Source: Lysobacterales bacterium (GTDB lineage: Bacteria; Pseudomonadota; Gammaproteobacteria; Xanthomonadales; Marinicellaceae). From it: a stretch of DNA of 64,000 nucleotides. Position numbers and translations under genes: made by a program. The notes below the pieces were generated by a model. The model saw only the letters and a list, made by a program, of their open reading frames with translations. It searched no databases and was not told the DNA's origin. The DNA is taken from positions 1 to 64,000 of the forward strand of contig JALSLV010000030.1 in the NCBI GenBank assembly GCA_026988115.1, read 5' to 3'. Below are positions 35,096 through 46,600 of the stretch, piece by piece (position 1 is the first letter of the stretch; each line of letters begins with the position of its first letter).

Positions 35096-36294
35096 TATTT
35101 TACCGTAATCTTAGCAAATTTACGTTTTCCTACTTGGAAAATCCCTTGAGTCCCTGCTGTGATTTGTTGTTTAGGGTTCGAGACTTTTTGACCATTAATG
35201 CTCACTGCATTTTGTTTAACCATACGCATGGCATCTGAAGTACTCACACACAACCCTGCGTTCTTGAGCAATAAGGCCAGACCGATTTCGCCGTTTTCTA
35301 AAGAGTCGATGGTTATCTCTGGGATGTCATCAGGGATAGCTCCTTTTTGGAACTGGTTTTTAAAGCCCTGTAATGCGCCTTCGGCGGCTTGTTTTCCATG
35401 AAAGCGTTCAACAATTTCAAGTCCAAGGATAAACTTTATATCTCTGGGGTTTTTGCCGTCTTTCATTTCTTGTTTAAAAGTGGCAATCTCACTGTTTGAT
35501 TTAAAGCTTAACAAGTCAAAATAACGCCACATGAGTTCATCAGAAATTGACATGATTTTACCAAACATATCCTTTGGTTCGTCTTCTATGCCGATATAAT
35601 TGCCCAATGATTTGGACATCTTTTGCACGCCATCAAGCCCTTCGAGTAATGGCATGGTCATGACCACTTGTGGCTCTTGTCCAAATTGACCTTGTAAGGT
35701 TCTGCCCATGAGTAAGTTAAAAGTTTGGTCGGTTCCACCTAGCTCGACATCTGTTTTCATAGCTACTGAGTCATAACCTTGAACCAGTGGGTACATAAAT
35801 TCATGAATGGCAATGGGTTGTTGTGAAGCAAAACGTTTAGAAAAATCATCGCGTTCCAACATGCGGGCAACCGTATAACGTGAAGCCAAATCAATCATGC
35901 CACCGGCACCCAGTTTATTCATCCATGTGGAGTTAAAGGCAATTTTTGTTTTGTCTTTGTCTAAGATTTTAAAAATTTGCTGTTGGTACGTCTCAGCGTT
36001 TTCATTGACTTGTTCACGAGTCAATATTTTACGCGTATCACTTTTCCCCGTAGGATCACCTATCATGCCTGTAAAGTCACCAATCAAAAAAGTAACTTCG
36101 TGACCAAGCATTTGAAATTGTCGCATTTTATTAATCAATACGGTATGACCAATGTGTAAATCGGGCGCAGTCGGATCAAATCCTGCTTTTATCTGTAAAG
36201 GTTTGCCTTTTTTAAGCTTTTTCTCTAGTTCTTCGAGTTTAATGACATCTTGCGTGCCACGAGTAAGTAAATCTAAAGATTCTTGTATTGACAT
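35095..36294 (-). CDS. tyrS: Tyrosine--tRNA ligase
   Basis: A 399-residue class I synthetase. The HIGH motif is [10 protein letters not shown] (about residues 40-50). The tyrosine-binding region [19 protein letters not shown] and the KMSKS motif [14 protein letters not shown] are intact. An S4 RNA-binding domain is at the C-terminus ([19 protein letters not shown]). The divergent spacing to the M23 peptidase gene matches the tyrS/peptidase/anmK neighbourhood common in gammaproteobacteria. Confidence 0.97.
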   Translation of the reverse strand: MSIQESLDLLTRGTQDVIKLEELEKKLKKGKPLQIKAGFDPTAPDLHIGHTVLINKMRQFQMLGHEVTFLIGDFTGMIGDPTGKSDTRKILTREQVNENAETYQQQIFKILDKDKTKIAFNSTWMNKLGAGGMIDLASRYTVARMLERDDFSKRFASQQPIAIHEFMYPLVQGYDSVAMKTDVELGGTDQTFNLLMGRTLQGQFGQEPQVVMTMPLLEGLDGVQKMSKSLGNYIGIEDEPKDMFGKIMSISDELMWRYFDLLSFKSNSEIATFKQEMKDGKNPRDIKFILGLEIVERFHGKQAAEGALQGFKNQFQKGAIPDDIPEITIDSLENGEIGLALLLKNAGLCVSTSDAMRMVKQNAVSINGQKVSNPKQQITAGTQGIFQVGKRKFAKITVK

Positions 36295-36421
36295 TGAGTT
36301 TCCTTGTATTGATTTTAAAAATGCCTATTTTAACTGAAAATTTAGTTTAATAGTAAGCATCTATTGACGAAATTGATTAACTATATTATCTTTGCCACTG
36401 TTTTAATACAAATTATTACTT

Positions 36422-37789
36422 TTGCGAAACAAACCAACACAAGCTGTCTTTAAAAATACCAGTCACTCTCCGGTTAAGCGTTCTTATAAACTCAATAAAC
36501 AACCCGTTTTTGTTATTGTTGCCTTTGTCGTTATTTTGAGTTTATTGTATGCATTTTCGGGACCTTCTGAAAAAGAAAATAATCCTCCTGTACAAATCCA
36601 AAATGTTGATTTGAATTTGCCCAGCGCTCCCTTGCTAAGTTATATTCCTGAACAAATTCAAGACGTAGAAACGCAGTGGCAGTATGTTACCGTTAAGAAA
36701 GGACAAACCTTATCTAGTATTTTTGACGACATAGACTTGTCTCAATCGCTGTTGTATAAAATCATTCACATCGATAAAGAAGCCAAAAAACTGACTAAAA
36801 TTTTCCCCGGTGCATCCATTGGTTTTGTTAAAGATGAAGGTGGTCAGTTTAAACAGTTGAAATATAAATTGTCCGAGACCCAAGAGTTATTTGTTAAACA
36901 AGAAGGCGAACAATTAACCTCGAAGGTCGTGGAGTTGCCGCTTGAGACGACTATTCACAGTGCAAAAGGCGTGATATCGGGTTCGTTATTTAATGCTGGA
37001 AAAAAAGCGGGATTAACTGACAATATGGTTATGCAATTGGCAAATATTTTTGCATGGGATATTGATTTTATTTTGGATATTCGTAGTGGCGATAAATTTA
37101 GTTTGATTTATGAAAAAATTGAACAAGACGGTGAATTTATTCGAGACGGTAAAATATTGGCAGCTTCTTTTACCAACCAAGGAGAAACGTTCACCGCTGT
37201 AGCCTTTGATGATGGCAATGGAGTCAGTTATTACAACCCTGAAGGGCGCAACATGAAAAAAGCCTTTTTGCGCGCACCACTTAATTTTTCGTACATCTCT
37301 TCTAATTTTAATCCAAAACGATTCCATCCAGTACAAAAAAGAGTCAAGCCACACCGCGGAATTGATTATGCTGCCCCTCGCGGCACGCCCATTTATGCGG
37401 CTGGTGATGGTAAAGTTATTCGTTCGGCTTACAGCAAATACAATGGTAACCATATTTTTATCAAACACCCCAGTGGCATTGTGACAAAATACCTGCATTT
37501 GACTAAAAGATACGTAAAAAAAGGACAGCGAGTTAAACAAGGTAAAACTATTGGAACTTTAGGTTCAACTGGGATGGCAACGGGTCCTCATTTACATTAC
37601 GAATTTGTCTTAAATGGTGTGCATCGAAATCCTCGGACAGTAAAACTGCCGAAAGCCAGTCCATTGAAGAAAAGCAAAATGCCAGAATTTAAGAATTATG
37701 CAGAGCCCATTCTTTCACAGTTAGATAGCTTGAATTTTGATGCAAAACACATTGCCCAAACAAAGATTGCCAAAACCAAAAGCTCTTGA
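36422..37789 (+). CDS. M23 family metalloendopeptidase with OapA/LysM-like N-terminus
   Basis: A 455-residue membrane-anchored or periplasmic peptidoglycan hydrolase starting at TTG. One membrane span (about 30-45) is followed by a LysM/OapA-like region (YVTVKKGQTLSSIFDDIDLS). The M23 domain has the zinc ligands in KPHRGIDYAAPRGTPIYAAG and the second motif in GPHLHYEFVLNG. The family includes MepM-type endopeptidases that cut peptide cross-links. Its stop overlaps the TTG start of anmK (TTGA), linking it to wall recycling. Confidence 0.93.
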   Translation: MRNKPTQAVFKNTSHSPVKRSYKLNKQPVFVIVAFVVILSLLYAFSGPSEKENNPPVQIQNVDLNLPSAPLLSYIPEQIQDVETQWQYVTVKKGQTLSSIFDDIDLSQSLLYKIIHIDKEAKKLTKIFPGASIGFVKDEGGQFKQLKYKLSETQELFVKQEGEQLTSKVVELPLETTIHSAKGVISGSLFNAGKKAGLTDNMVMQLANIFAWDIDFILDIRSGDKFSLIYEKIEQDGEFIRDGKILAASFTNQGETFTAVAFDDGNGVSYYNPEGRNMKKAFLRAPLNFSYISSNFNPKRFHPVQKRVKPHRGIDYAAPRGTPIYAAGDGKVIRSAYSKYNGNHIFIKHPSGIVTKYLHLTKRYVKKGQRVKQGKTIGTLGSTGMATGPHLHYEFVLNGVHRNPRTVKLPKASPLKKSKMPEFKNYAEPILSQLDSLNFDAKHIAQTKIAKTKSS

Positions 37790-38883
37790 GTTATTATATC
37801 GGCTTATTATCAGGAACCAGTGTCGATGGCATTGATGCCGCACTTGTTCAAATCACAGAAGATGAAATAACTGTTGTTGCGATCCATGAACAAGCATTTT
37901 CAGCTGAGTTGAAGCAACAAATTCAGGATTTAATCAAAACAGGGCAAACAACACTCACCAATTATGCCAATTGTGATGTTAAATTGGCAGAGGAGTTTTC
38001 AACGGCGGTAAAAGTGCTGTTAGTCAAATCAAACTTTAAGGCAGAAGATGTTGTCGCCATCGGTTCACATGGTCAAACTATTTACCATCAGCCAAATAGT
38101 GAAAGTCAGGATAAATGCACGACTATTCAAATAGGGTCACCACATACTATTGTAGCAAAAACAGGCATTGATGTGGTTACCAATTTTCGCTTGATGGATA
38201 TGGCATTAAAAGGACAAGGTGCGCCTTTGGCACCGATATTACATAAAAAACTTTACCTTCAGAAGCAACAAAATAGAGCGGTAATTAACCTTGGCGGCAT
38301 TGCTAATGTGAGTTTTCTAGGTAAAGATTTTCCTCAAGTTGTGGGTTACGATACTGGTCCTGCTAATTGTTTGTTGGATGAGTGGATAAGTATTCATCAG
38401 AACAAAACTTACGATAAAAATGGAGTTTGGGCCCAACAAGGAAAACTAAATAAAGAATTATTGCAAGCCATGTTATCCGATGATTATTTTCAAAAATCAG
38501 CACCCAAAAGTACGGGCAGAGAATATTTTAATCGACAATGGATTGAAAACTTTAAAACACAACTTAAAGCAACTTCAGCAATTGATATTCAAACCACATT
38601 AACTCACTTAACGGCACAATCAATCGCCTTGGAAATAAAAAAACAGCCTGTCACAATAGATAAAATTATTTTGATGGGAGGTGGTGCATTTAATGCCTAT
38701 CTCGTTGATTTGATTCAAGACTATTCGCAAACGAGGGTGGAAATTGCCAAAAATGCCAATTGGATAGAAGCTATTTTGTTTGCTTTTCTTGCAGATTGCA
38801 GAATAAAAAATAAAAGATTGGATTTATCCAGCATTACTGGCAGTCAAGAGCCTTTACTGCTTGGTGATATTATTAAAAAATGA
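37786..38883 (+). CDS. anmK: Anhydro-N-acetylmuramic acid kinase
   Basis: A 365-residue sugar kinase that phosphorylates and opens 1,6-anhydroMurNAc released in wall turnover. It starts at TTG as MSYYIGLLSGTSVDGIDAAL, the family N-terminus. The ATP-binding and substrate motifs GSHGQTIYHQP, GYDTGPANCLLDEW and ILMGGGAFNAYL are all present. It is translationally coupled to the upstream M23 endopeptidase. The neighbouring lytic transglycosylase at 33002 would generate its substrate precursor. Confidence 0.96.
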   Translation: MSYYIGLLSGTSVDGIDAALVQITEDEITVVAIHEQAFSAELKQQIQDLIKTGQTTLTNYANCDVKLAEEFSTAVKVLLVKSNFKAEDVVAIGSHGQTIYHQPNSESQDKCTTIQIGSPHTIVAKTGIDVVTNFRLMDMALKGQGAPLAPILHKKLYLQKQQNRAVINLGGIANVSFLGKDFPQVVGYDTGPANCLLDEWISIHQNKTYDKNGVWAQQGKLNKELLQAMLSDDYFQKSAPKSTGREYFNRQWIENFKTQLKATSAIDIQTTLTHLTAQSIALEIKKQPVTIDKIILMGGGAFNAYLVDLIQDYSQTRVEIAKNANWIEAILFAFLADCRIKNKRLDLSSITGSQEPLLLGDIIKK

Positions 38884-40129
38884 TAAAATCGTCTGCTTTG
38901 TACCACATTGGGATAATACATTGCAAAACAACGAAGCCATTCAAGCCATATTAAAAGACCAACCGCACCAAGTTATTTCACAAGACGGCATTAATTTCAT
39001 TATCTTGGGCACAGCTCATGTGTCACAAACCTCTGTTGATAAGGTTAATGAATTACTAGATACCACAGAGTTTGATACCGTTGCTATAGAGTTGGATGAC
39101 ATGCGTTTTGATGCCATGACCAATCCCGATAAATATAAAAATATGGATTTAATCCAAATCATTAAAAACAAACAAACTGGTATGATAGCCGTTAACTTAG
39201 CCTTATCTGCATACCAAAATCGTTTGGCAGAGCAATTGGGTGTCGAACCAGGTGCCGAAATGAAAGCGGCAATTACCCAAGCTAATGATAAAGGTTTAAC
39301 TTTATGGAAAATTGACAGAAATATCCGCACCACCATGAAACGTGCGTGGCGCAATATGAAGTTTTTGGACAAAATGGGTTTGATTTTTAGTTTTGGCGGT
39401 TTTTTTGAAAACGAAGAAATCTCTGCCGAAGAAATTGAAAAACTCAAAACAGGTGATGTACTAGAGAGTACTTTTTCAGATTTTGCCGATGAATCACAGC
39501 CGCTTTACACCAGTTTAATTCATGAACGTGATAACTACATGGCAGCTCGTTTACTGCAAGAAACCAAAGAAACAGACTCAAAGAATATTCTTGTTGTCAT
39601 TGGAGCAGGGCATTTAAAAGGCATGAGTCAGGCAATAAAGGACAAAATAGATGCCGATAAAACAGTTGCTGAATTGGATATTATCCCACCAGGAGCTAAA
39701 TGGGTTAAATTTATTCCTTGGATAATTACAGCGGTTATTATTGCTGGGTTTACCATTGGTTTTAGCCGATCACCAGAACTTGGCTGGGATTTAATCAAAA
39801 CATGGGTATTATTTAACGGCGTATTAGCTGCTGTTGGCGCTGCGGTTGCCCGTGCTCATATTGTTACCATTATCACAGCCTTTTTTGCAGCACCAATTAC
39901 CTCTCTCAATCCAGCGGTTGCTGCAGGCATGGTTGCAGCCTTGGTTGAAACTTATTTCAGAAAACCCAAAGTTAGCGATTTTGAAGCCCTGCAAAAAGAT
40001 GCAACAGAACTAAAAGGCTGGTTCAAAAACCCAGTGACAAGAATATTACTGGTCTTTATCTTAACTAACTTGGGATCAGCAATTGGCACATGGGTTTCTG
40101 GTTTTAAAATTGCCGCAGCATTGGTTTAG
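38861..40129 (+). CDS. TraB/PrgY-family membrane protein
   Basis: Up to 422 residues. The N-terminal TraB/GumN-like domain has FIILGTAHVSQTSVDKV, TVAIELDDMRFDAM and VVIGAGHLKGM (conserved GTAH, E and GH motifs of this metal-dependent family). The C-terminal third has several membrane spans (about 280-420). The frame opens at 38861 inside anmK, but homologues usually start closer to the GTAH motif, so the TTG at 38921 is a plausible true start. Related proteins handle pheromone peptides in enterococci and occur widely; the role here is unknown. Confidence 0.85.
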   Translation: MVILLKNDKIVCFVPHWDNTLQNNEAIQAILKDQPHQVISQDGINFIILGTAHVSQTSVDKVNELLDTTEFDTVAIELDDMRFDAMTNPDKYKNMDLIQIIKNKQTGMIAVNLALSAYQNRLAEQLGVEPGAEMKAAITQANDKGLTLWKIDRNIRTTMKRAWRNMKFLDKMGLIFSFGGFFENEEISAEEIEKLKTGDVLESTFSDFADESQPLYTSLIHERDNYMAARLLQETKETDSKNILVVIGAGHLKGMSQAIKDKIDADKTVAELDIIPPGAKWVKFIPWIITAVIIAGFTIGFSRSPELGWDLIKTWVLFNGVLAAVGAAVARAHIVTIITAFFAAPITSLNPAVAAGMVAALVETYFRKPKVSDFEALQKDATELKGWFKNPVTRILLVFILTNLGSAIGTWVSGFKIAAALV

Positions 40130-40249
40130 TTTTTTGACCCACTTGCTTCGCACGGCAAAGTTCTCATGTAGTAAAATTAATTAAAATACCCATGTCATAA
40201 ATTTTCTATAAAATCCGTATTAATAACTAGGTATAACAAATACGGTTTA

Positions 40250-41662
40250 TTGATGGGTTATTTAGTTAAGTTTTTAGCAGTTTCTTTTGTCTTTTTATTC
40301 AACACACAACTTTGTGCTCAGGATATAGTTCTGGTTAAGGATATTGTGCTTGGAGTCAATTCTAGTTCTCCTCAATTTCTTGTTGATTTCAACGGGGAGC
40401 TTTATTTTGGAACATCAATGACAAGTGGTTTATGGAAAAGTGATGGAACAGAATTAGGAACGGTTCAAGCAGAAGGTATTGTTACCATTGGTTCAGACTT
40501 TGTTTCTGAGTTGCAAGTTTATAATAACAAGCTTTATTTTAATACTTTTTTGAATAAAGCATTTTGGTCAAAAGATACAGGTATTGATAATGCAACTATA
40601 GTGGCGACTCAATTAGCGGCATTGAGTGCTGGAAGTTATACAAGCACGACTTTAGCCTCTGATTTCTTGATATTTGGTGGTGCAGATTACTCAGTTGCAG
40701 GCAACCCTGTTAACTTGTTTCGCAGTGATGGAACTATGGTGGAAGAGTTTGGTGTTTTTATTAGTAATAGCAGTGGGCCTATTCCATTTTTTATTGGCAA
40801 AGTGGGTAATAATTTACTGTTTTCAGCTATCGAGACAGCAACGGGTAGAGAGCTATACAGTACCGATGCAACCACAGCAACGACTCAACGATTAACCGAT
40901 ATTTTCCCCGGTTCGATAGGAGGGCTTACTGATGTCACTGGTGGTTTAGGAGGTAATATTTTAAATGGTGAATTCTACTTTTCTGGTTTTTCACCAGATG
41001 GCAAAAGAATATGGAAAACAGATGGTACAGCATTAGGTACAGTAGTAGTCGATGATTTGACTATGGATTACCGTAACCCGTCCTATTTAACTCAATACAA
41101 TAACTCAATATTCTTCTTTGCAAACTCCAGTTCAAATCCTGTTGATCAATTATGGAAAGTCTCATCAGGTGATACCGCACCAACACTATTAACAACAACA
41201 CCTTTTTCAGCATCCAGTGCTTGCACAGGTCATTCTTCAATGATTAATAATGGCATTCTTTATTTTCCTTATGAAGGCAACTCGGCAGGCTGTGAATTGT
41301 GGCGCAGTGATGGCACACAAGCTGGTACATTCCAGTTAATTGATATAAATCCAGGTTCAGATAGTTCGCATCCAAGATTATTATTAAGCTCGAATAATGT
41401 ATTATATTTTAGTGCACTTAAAGCAGACTTCGGTTTTGAAATATGGAAAACAGACGGAACCCAGGCAGGAACAACGATGCTAGCAGATTTAAACCCTGGG
41501 ATTGCCAGTAACCCGACCTATCAAATGGTAGAAAGTGGAGGAATAGTCTATTTTATGGCTGTTGATGGCACGACAGGAAGTGAACTTTTTAAACTAGACT
41601 TTCCACCACCGTCGGATGATTTGTTTACCGATGGGTTTGAAGATGTTGGACCTATTTTGTAA
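40250..41662 (+). CDS. Exported ELWxxDGT-repeat protein with C-terminal DGFE motif
   Basis: A 470-residue protein with signal peptide 1-24. The body is made of repeats of the ELWxxDGTxxGT type, for example LWKSDGTELGTV, IWKTDGTALGTV, LWRSDGTQAGTF and IWKTDGTQAGTT, which presumably form a beta-propeller-like surface structure. The end, DDLFTDGFEDVGPIL, has the [F]-x-DGFE tail that terminates three other exported proteins in this window, here followed by six extra residues. Function unknown; surface or secreted location inferred. Confidence 0.8.
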   Translation: MMGYLVKFLAVSFVFLFNTQLCAQDIVLVKDIVLGVNSSSPQFLVDFNGELYFGTSMTSGLWKSDGTELGTVQAEGIVTIGSDFVSELQVYNNKLYFNTFLNKAFWSKDTGIDNATIVATQLAALSAGSYTSTTLASDFLIFGGADYSVAGNPVNLFRSDGTMVEEFGVFISNSSGPIPFFIGKVGNNLLFSAIETATGRELYSTDATTATTQRLTDIFPGSIGGLTDVTGGLGGNILNGEFYFSGFSPDGKRIWKTDGTALGTVVVDDLTMDYRNPSYLTQYNNSIFFFANSSSNPVDQLWKVSSGDTAPTLLTTTPFSASSACTGHSSMINNGILYFPYEGNSAGCELWRSDGTQAGTFQLIDINPGSDSSHPRLLLSSNNVLYFSALKADFGFEIWKTDGTQAGTTMLADLNPGIASNPTYQMVESGGIVYFMAVDGTTGSELFKLDFPPPSDDLFTDGFEDVGPIL

Positions 41663-41670
41663 TAAATAAA

Positions 41671-42150
41671 TTATTTTTTTGTTTTATTCAGCTTAATTAA
41701 TTCTTGCAGTATTTTTTCGTTTGTTGAGCGGGTGGCAATAACAGAACTAAGGATGGCTGCCATCCAATAAAGAATACAAAAGACTGCTAAACTCAATGCA
41801 ATAATTGTAAAGCCTGCACTTGCTGGTGCTTTAGTCGCTAAGGAACTTAATCCAGAAAAAAGGAGAAGGATTGAGCTTGAAAAAGCTAACAGGACGAGTG
41901 CAATAATTAAATTGGCTCCCATAAGTCTTGGCGAGGGCAAATCATCATCACCATATATCAAATAATCTGTATTCGTTCTTAAGGCTTGTGAAAGTGAAAA
42001 CAAAGCTGTCCCTTGGGGTAAATTTTCTCCGCTTTCCCATTCTTGAATATTCTGTTCTTCAACCTGGCACAGTGAGGCTAGATCTTCTTGAGAAAGACCA
42101 AGCTTTTCACGTGTTTCTATAATTCTTTTTCCTATAATTCTTGTGGTCAT
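41671..42150 (-). CDS. XRE-family HTH protein with two membrane segments
   Basis: A 159-residue protein. Residues 8-62 form a Cro/CI-type HTH (REKLGLSQEDLASLCQVEEQ). Two hydrophobic segments follow (about 78-103 and 112-137), then a short charged tail. Membrane-tethered XRE proteins of this type may be transcription regulators held at the membrane. It is convergent with the ELWxxDGT gene (8-base gap) and upstream of no obvious partner. Confidence 0.8.
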   Translation of the reverse strand: MTTRIIGKRIIETREKLGLSQEDLASLCQVEEQNIQEWESGENLPQGTALFSLSQALRTNTDYLIYGDDDLPSPRLMGANLIIALVLLAFSSSILLLFSGLSSLATKAPASAGFTIIALSLAVFCILYWMAAILSSVIATRSTNEKILQELIKLNKTKK

Positions 42151-42238
42151 TTTATTTTCCTTTTATCCAAATTCCGAAATTGAACTTTTCTGCATTAAGA
42201 GTCGAATTCTACTTTATCAGAGAAATCTTGACTACTAA

Positions 42239-43645
42239 TTATTTAGAAGCCCCATTTTTATTTGTTTCATTGAGTAATTTGTAAGCCATGACAAACAATA
42301 CCAGTAAAACAACTGAAAGAATTACCCAAAACATCCATTTTGCATAATTAGAATTTTCTTGATTTGTTGATTTATTAATGGATAAGTTGTTTGTTTTTTG
42401 CGTAAATTCATAGCTTTTAATCAATATGACATTTGAAGAAAAGAGTGTTTTCCTTAATTCTTCTGGTATCTTGTCATACCAATGACTTGAGAGGGGCATC
42501 AACTTATTTGAGTTTTTATAGATTAATGTAAAAGGCGCATTGCCTTGTGCCAAAAATTCAACTTTATGTCGTCGCCATTTCATTTTAATGTTTTTTACTG
42601 ATTTGACATCTATATTGTCATCAAATTGGAGCTGCCATAATCGCTTATTTGATGGTCTTATTTCTATGGTATTATTTTTTACTGTTATCCCTTTTGAAGT
42701 CATTGAATAAATAGTGCCTTGTCCTTCAAATATACCTCTAGATCGCAGACGTTTAACCTTTTCTCGAGAATACAGTTTCACATCTGTTATGACGTTTTCT
42801 TGGTTAAAACTAAGGATAAAAGCATCCAATGTGTATACTCCCCCTATTGATAGCCTTATTGTCTTATCGTTTTGAACAGCATAACCGGCAACATTCTTGA
42901 TTTGCTGACTTTTCTTAACCAATTGGTCAACTTGTATGGCTTTTGCCTGTAACACTTCGGGCACTAGCGCTTGAGAAAAAATGACTTTATAATAGCCGTA
43001 AGCGCTTTGGTTGAGCGCTAATTTGTTTTTTAATATAACTCTTGAGTTGGTATTAATTTCGATTAATTGTTGATTTTTTTTAATTAGATTCCAATGCGAC
43101 AAGTCGTTGCTGGCAAACAAGTCTACGGTAAAAATTCTATTGCCCTGTGTTTTATAATGCCAGTCAAGCTCAAGACTCTCAATCTTTTGCCCTTTTAGAA
43201 TCGTTGCATCAATAATAATTTGTTTTGGGTCTTTGATTTCTAAATTTTCTAAATAATGGCTCAGTGTTTTTGAAGTCGTTAGCGTATAATCTTTATAGGT
43301 TCCATCAATTGTTGTTTGTGTTTGTTGACTGTCTGTTTTTTTTGTAATGGTTTTATTTAATTTAAATACAGGCAGAGTTGTTTGGCTATATTTTAGAAGG
43401 ACTTCATCCGTTGGAAAATAAACCCGCATGGGCACAAAATCGCCAGTTGCATTGATAATCCTCATGTCTCGCAAATCAGGGTACAAAGAATTTTCATAGA
43501 CCTCATCGGGAACATCAAACTGATAGCCACTGGCATTGCCCTTTAACTGAAGTGTCATTTGTTTTTTATAATCACTAATATCTTTAACCTTTGCAGACAA
43601 ACAGAAACTAGCCAAAAGTGCCATCATTGTAATAAATTTATTCAT
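42239..43645 (-). CDS. DUF3999 family exported protein
   Basis: A 468-residue protein with signal peptide 1-18, a large beta-rich periplasmic region (with GNASGYQFDVPDEVYENSL near the N-terminus), and a C-terminal membrane span (about 440-460) with a short basic end. DUF3999 genes usually follow DUF2339 genes, as here, with a one-base overlap. The pair presumably acts together at the membrane; biochemical function unknown. Confidence 0.88.
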   Translation of the reverse strand: MNKFITMMALLASFCLSAKVKDISDYKKQMTLQLKGNASGYQFDVPDEVYENSLYPDLRDMRIINATGDFVPMRVYFPTDEVLLKYSQTTLPVFKLNKTITKKTDSQQTQTTIDGTYKDYTLTTSKTLSHYLENLEIKDPKQIIIDATILKGQKIESLELDWHYKTQGNRIFTVDLFASNDLSHWNLIKKNQQLIEINTNSRVILKNKLALNQSAYGYYKVIFSQALVPEVLQAKAIQVDQLVKKSQQIKNVAGYAVQNDKTIRLSIGGVYTLDAFILSFNQENVITDVKLYSREKVKRLRSRGIFEGQGTIYSMTSKGITVKNNTIEIRPSNKRLWQLQFDDNIDVKSVKNIKMKWRRHKVEFLAQGNAPFTLIYKNSNKLMPLSSHWYDKIPEELRKTLFSSNVILIKSYEFTQKTNNLSINKSTNQENSNYAKWMFWVILSVVLLVLFVMAYKLLNETNKNGASK

Positions 43646-46600
43646 TACTCTTCTTCTTTAAATTGATCTTCAAAAACTGTTGCCTTTAATTTATCCTTAT
43701 TAATATCAGGAGGCAAGGGAGAAAAGTACCCAACCAATGACAATAATAAACCAACCGATAAAAACGCAACAATTCGAGCAATCGTACCAGATGCTGACAT
43801 ATCAACTAAAAACAGTTTAACAACAACTGCTACTATTAACCCCAAACCAGTTAACCAAACGATTCGCCATTGTTTCTTTGAGGCCAAAACCATTAAAACA
43901 ACAGCTGTTAATGACCAAAGTATGCTGAAAGCCGATTGCACCATAAATGATGAAACCATGGCATTGAAGTTATAATCAATGCCGTACCAATAGTGAAAAA
44001 CCCGTAGCATACTGGCATTGAGTAAGACAAAAGCTGTTATTGGTAAAGAAATCATCGCTAACTTGTTAACCTCATGACTCAAATGCAATACACGAGAGGA
44101 CAAAACTTTCCAAGCAAATAATATAAACAAGATGCCTGTGATATCCAATAGGTTAATAATTGGCAAATAACTTATGAGAGTTGATTGACCCGCAGGAGCC
44201 AAATTTACCGCTACAAGCATTAGCCACGTGATAGAAAATAGCAGCATTAAACCGTGTTGAAAATAACTTGTTGAATAGGCATTAAAAGGCCATATTTTCC
44301 TGTTCCTTATTTTAAATAAACCCATGGACAATAGCATGGTCATTACTATTGGCGAAGCGTGATACCAAATGGTATGGCTGCCAAAGAAGTGTTTGATTAA
44401 CTCACTAAATTCAAATACGATAATAAAAGCAAACAGCAGTAAACTCGCCAGATGATACCACCTCTTAAATACCATTTTATTGTTATCGTAGATTTTTAAA
44501 ATCCAATAATTAACAACAACCGATAATCCCCATGCAAAAAGCCCATAATTGCTATGAAATTTATATTGATAGCTGAAAATGAAGTAGGCCATTAGAAATA
44601 AATAGGGAGTAAATACATAGGATAAATAATGCATGGTTTTCCAATTTAATTTATGCGCTATGACAATCCACAATACAAACGAAAAGGACATGAAAACCAG
44701 TGATAAGTTGATAACACTTATTCCATATAAATATGTAAATATCTCATGATGACCCGTAAATACCCATGCGATAATGCCTATGAACCACATTATATTTGAT
44801 ATTTGCATCGGATTAGAACGCGAGTTTGGCGATACTTTACTTTGCCAATACCAAGACATGAGCAGATGAGTCAATGAATAAATAGTTAAGCCAATAAAAG
44901 GAATATTTGCCATCACAGGTAAGGTTTGACTTGATTGTGGAATTTCAGTCACAGGTAAAATCATCAACAAAGTGACCAAAGCTGATGCCAACTTATGTGT
45001 ATTAAGCTTTAATTTATTAGCTGTAAATAACAACAAGAATGCGGTAATCGCGAGAAACAGTTCGAGTAATATAAATTTGTTATCAGGGTAGTAGCTGATA
45101 ATTTCCATAGACCAAACATACAACCAACTGCATAAACCAGTGACTAAATACACTAGACCCATAATAGAAAAAGAAGAGGGCAGTTTATGTCTGCTCTCAA
45201 AACTCCAATACCATGATAAATACAAATGATAAGCCGACAAAGTTAACAAGCCAATAAAGCTAATATTCAGAAACATTCTGTCATTTAAATTCACCACTGG
45301 CATGTAGGGAACAATAACCATTAACATCAAAAATGAAACAACAATAGAAAGTTTTTTGACTAGTTTGAATTTTATTTTATCCGCAATAGATAACAATGCA
45401 AAGCTAGACAGAGCCAAAAATAACTGAGAAAGAATCAGGCGATTACTCGAATAATGGTAATGGATTTCAAACATTCCGCCATACACCCACCAAAAAACTG
45501 AGAGTAAACACATAAGAGGAGCAATTAAATTTCGTTCTATCTTAAACAGTTTCTGGTGGTGGTTGCGCACATAAAGTGCAATAAAAGCAGTTGATATAAA
45601 GATAATTAAAGCACCAATATAATCCGCATTGAGCCATGGCATTAAAGCACGTGATAATTTAGCTTCAACAAAATAAGCCCCCATACCCAAAAGAGTCAAC
45701 CCATAACCACTTAATCGTGGCAATAGACGCAATTGCCGAATACCAACCCATAATAAAGCACTTCCCTCAGCAGTCCACATAGCGGAGGTCACTCTCCCAT
45801 CAAAACCAAGAGGAATTGCTAAAGTGGCAAAACCAATGCCTAATGCCACAAAAGATTCAATTAAATCTTTCATGTAGGGTTTTTTCATGAGTTTTATAAT
45901 GTAGGCAAATACAACATAAAAAACACCCAATGCCAAAGCAGAATAGGCTAAACCATATTCGCTATCCTTCATCAGTGCTGCTTGCAATGCAAAGCCAACA
46001 AGTGGTGTGCCAAAAATGATAGTTCCATCATTTATGCCTTTTAGTTTTGGTGGTTGTTTAATGGCAAATAGAACCGCAATAAATGTATAAAGCAAGAAGT
46101 AAGCGATTAAAAATGGCTCAACACTGATTATATACTCAGGTTTATAGTACTTAAATCCCCAAAGCGAACCAATACCAAATGTTGCGACAAAACCAATAAC
46201 ATTAAGAATTCGCCACGACTTAAACCACGAAATGGCAAACACCCCAATATTAAGTAACAAGTAATAGGAAAACAACTGAACATGGCTTCCATGACCTGTT
46301 GAGGTTAATATTGGAGCCGCAAAACCGCCAATCATTCCTATCACCGCCAGAGCCATAGAGTCTTGAAGGATGGCTAACATTGCGGATATACAGACAATGC
46401 CAATCAACAAAAACAATACCACATGTGGGGCAATCAAGCCATGCAAACGCAAGGCTGCAAACAAAGTCAGGTATAATAAGCCTATGCCACCTCCTTGTAA
46501 GCTCAAAGCGAATCCGGGACGTTTTTTGCGCAATTTCCAACCCAATACCAACATAACTAAGCAAGCAAAACTTATACCAATATAGCGGTATTCGACCGGT

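Noticed and set aside
37013-37540. 175-codon minus-strand frame inside the M23 peptidase gene
   Set aside because: It is antisense to strongly conserved catalytic motifs of the real gene and has no recognisable protein features.
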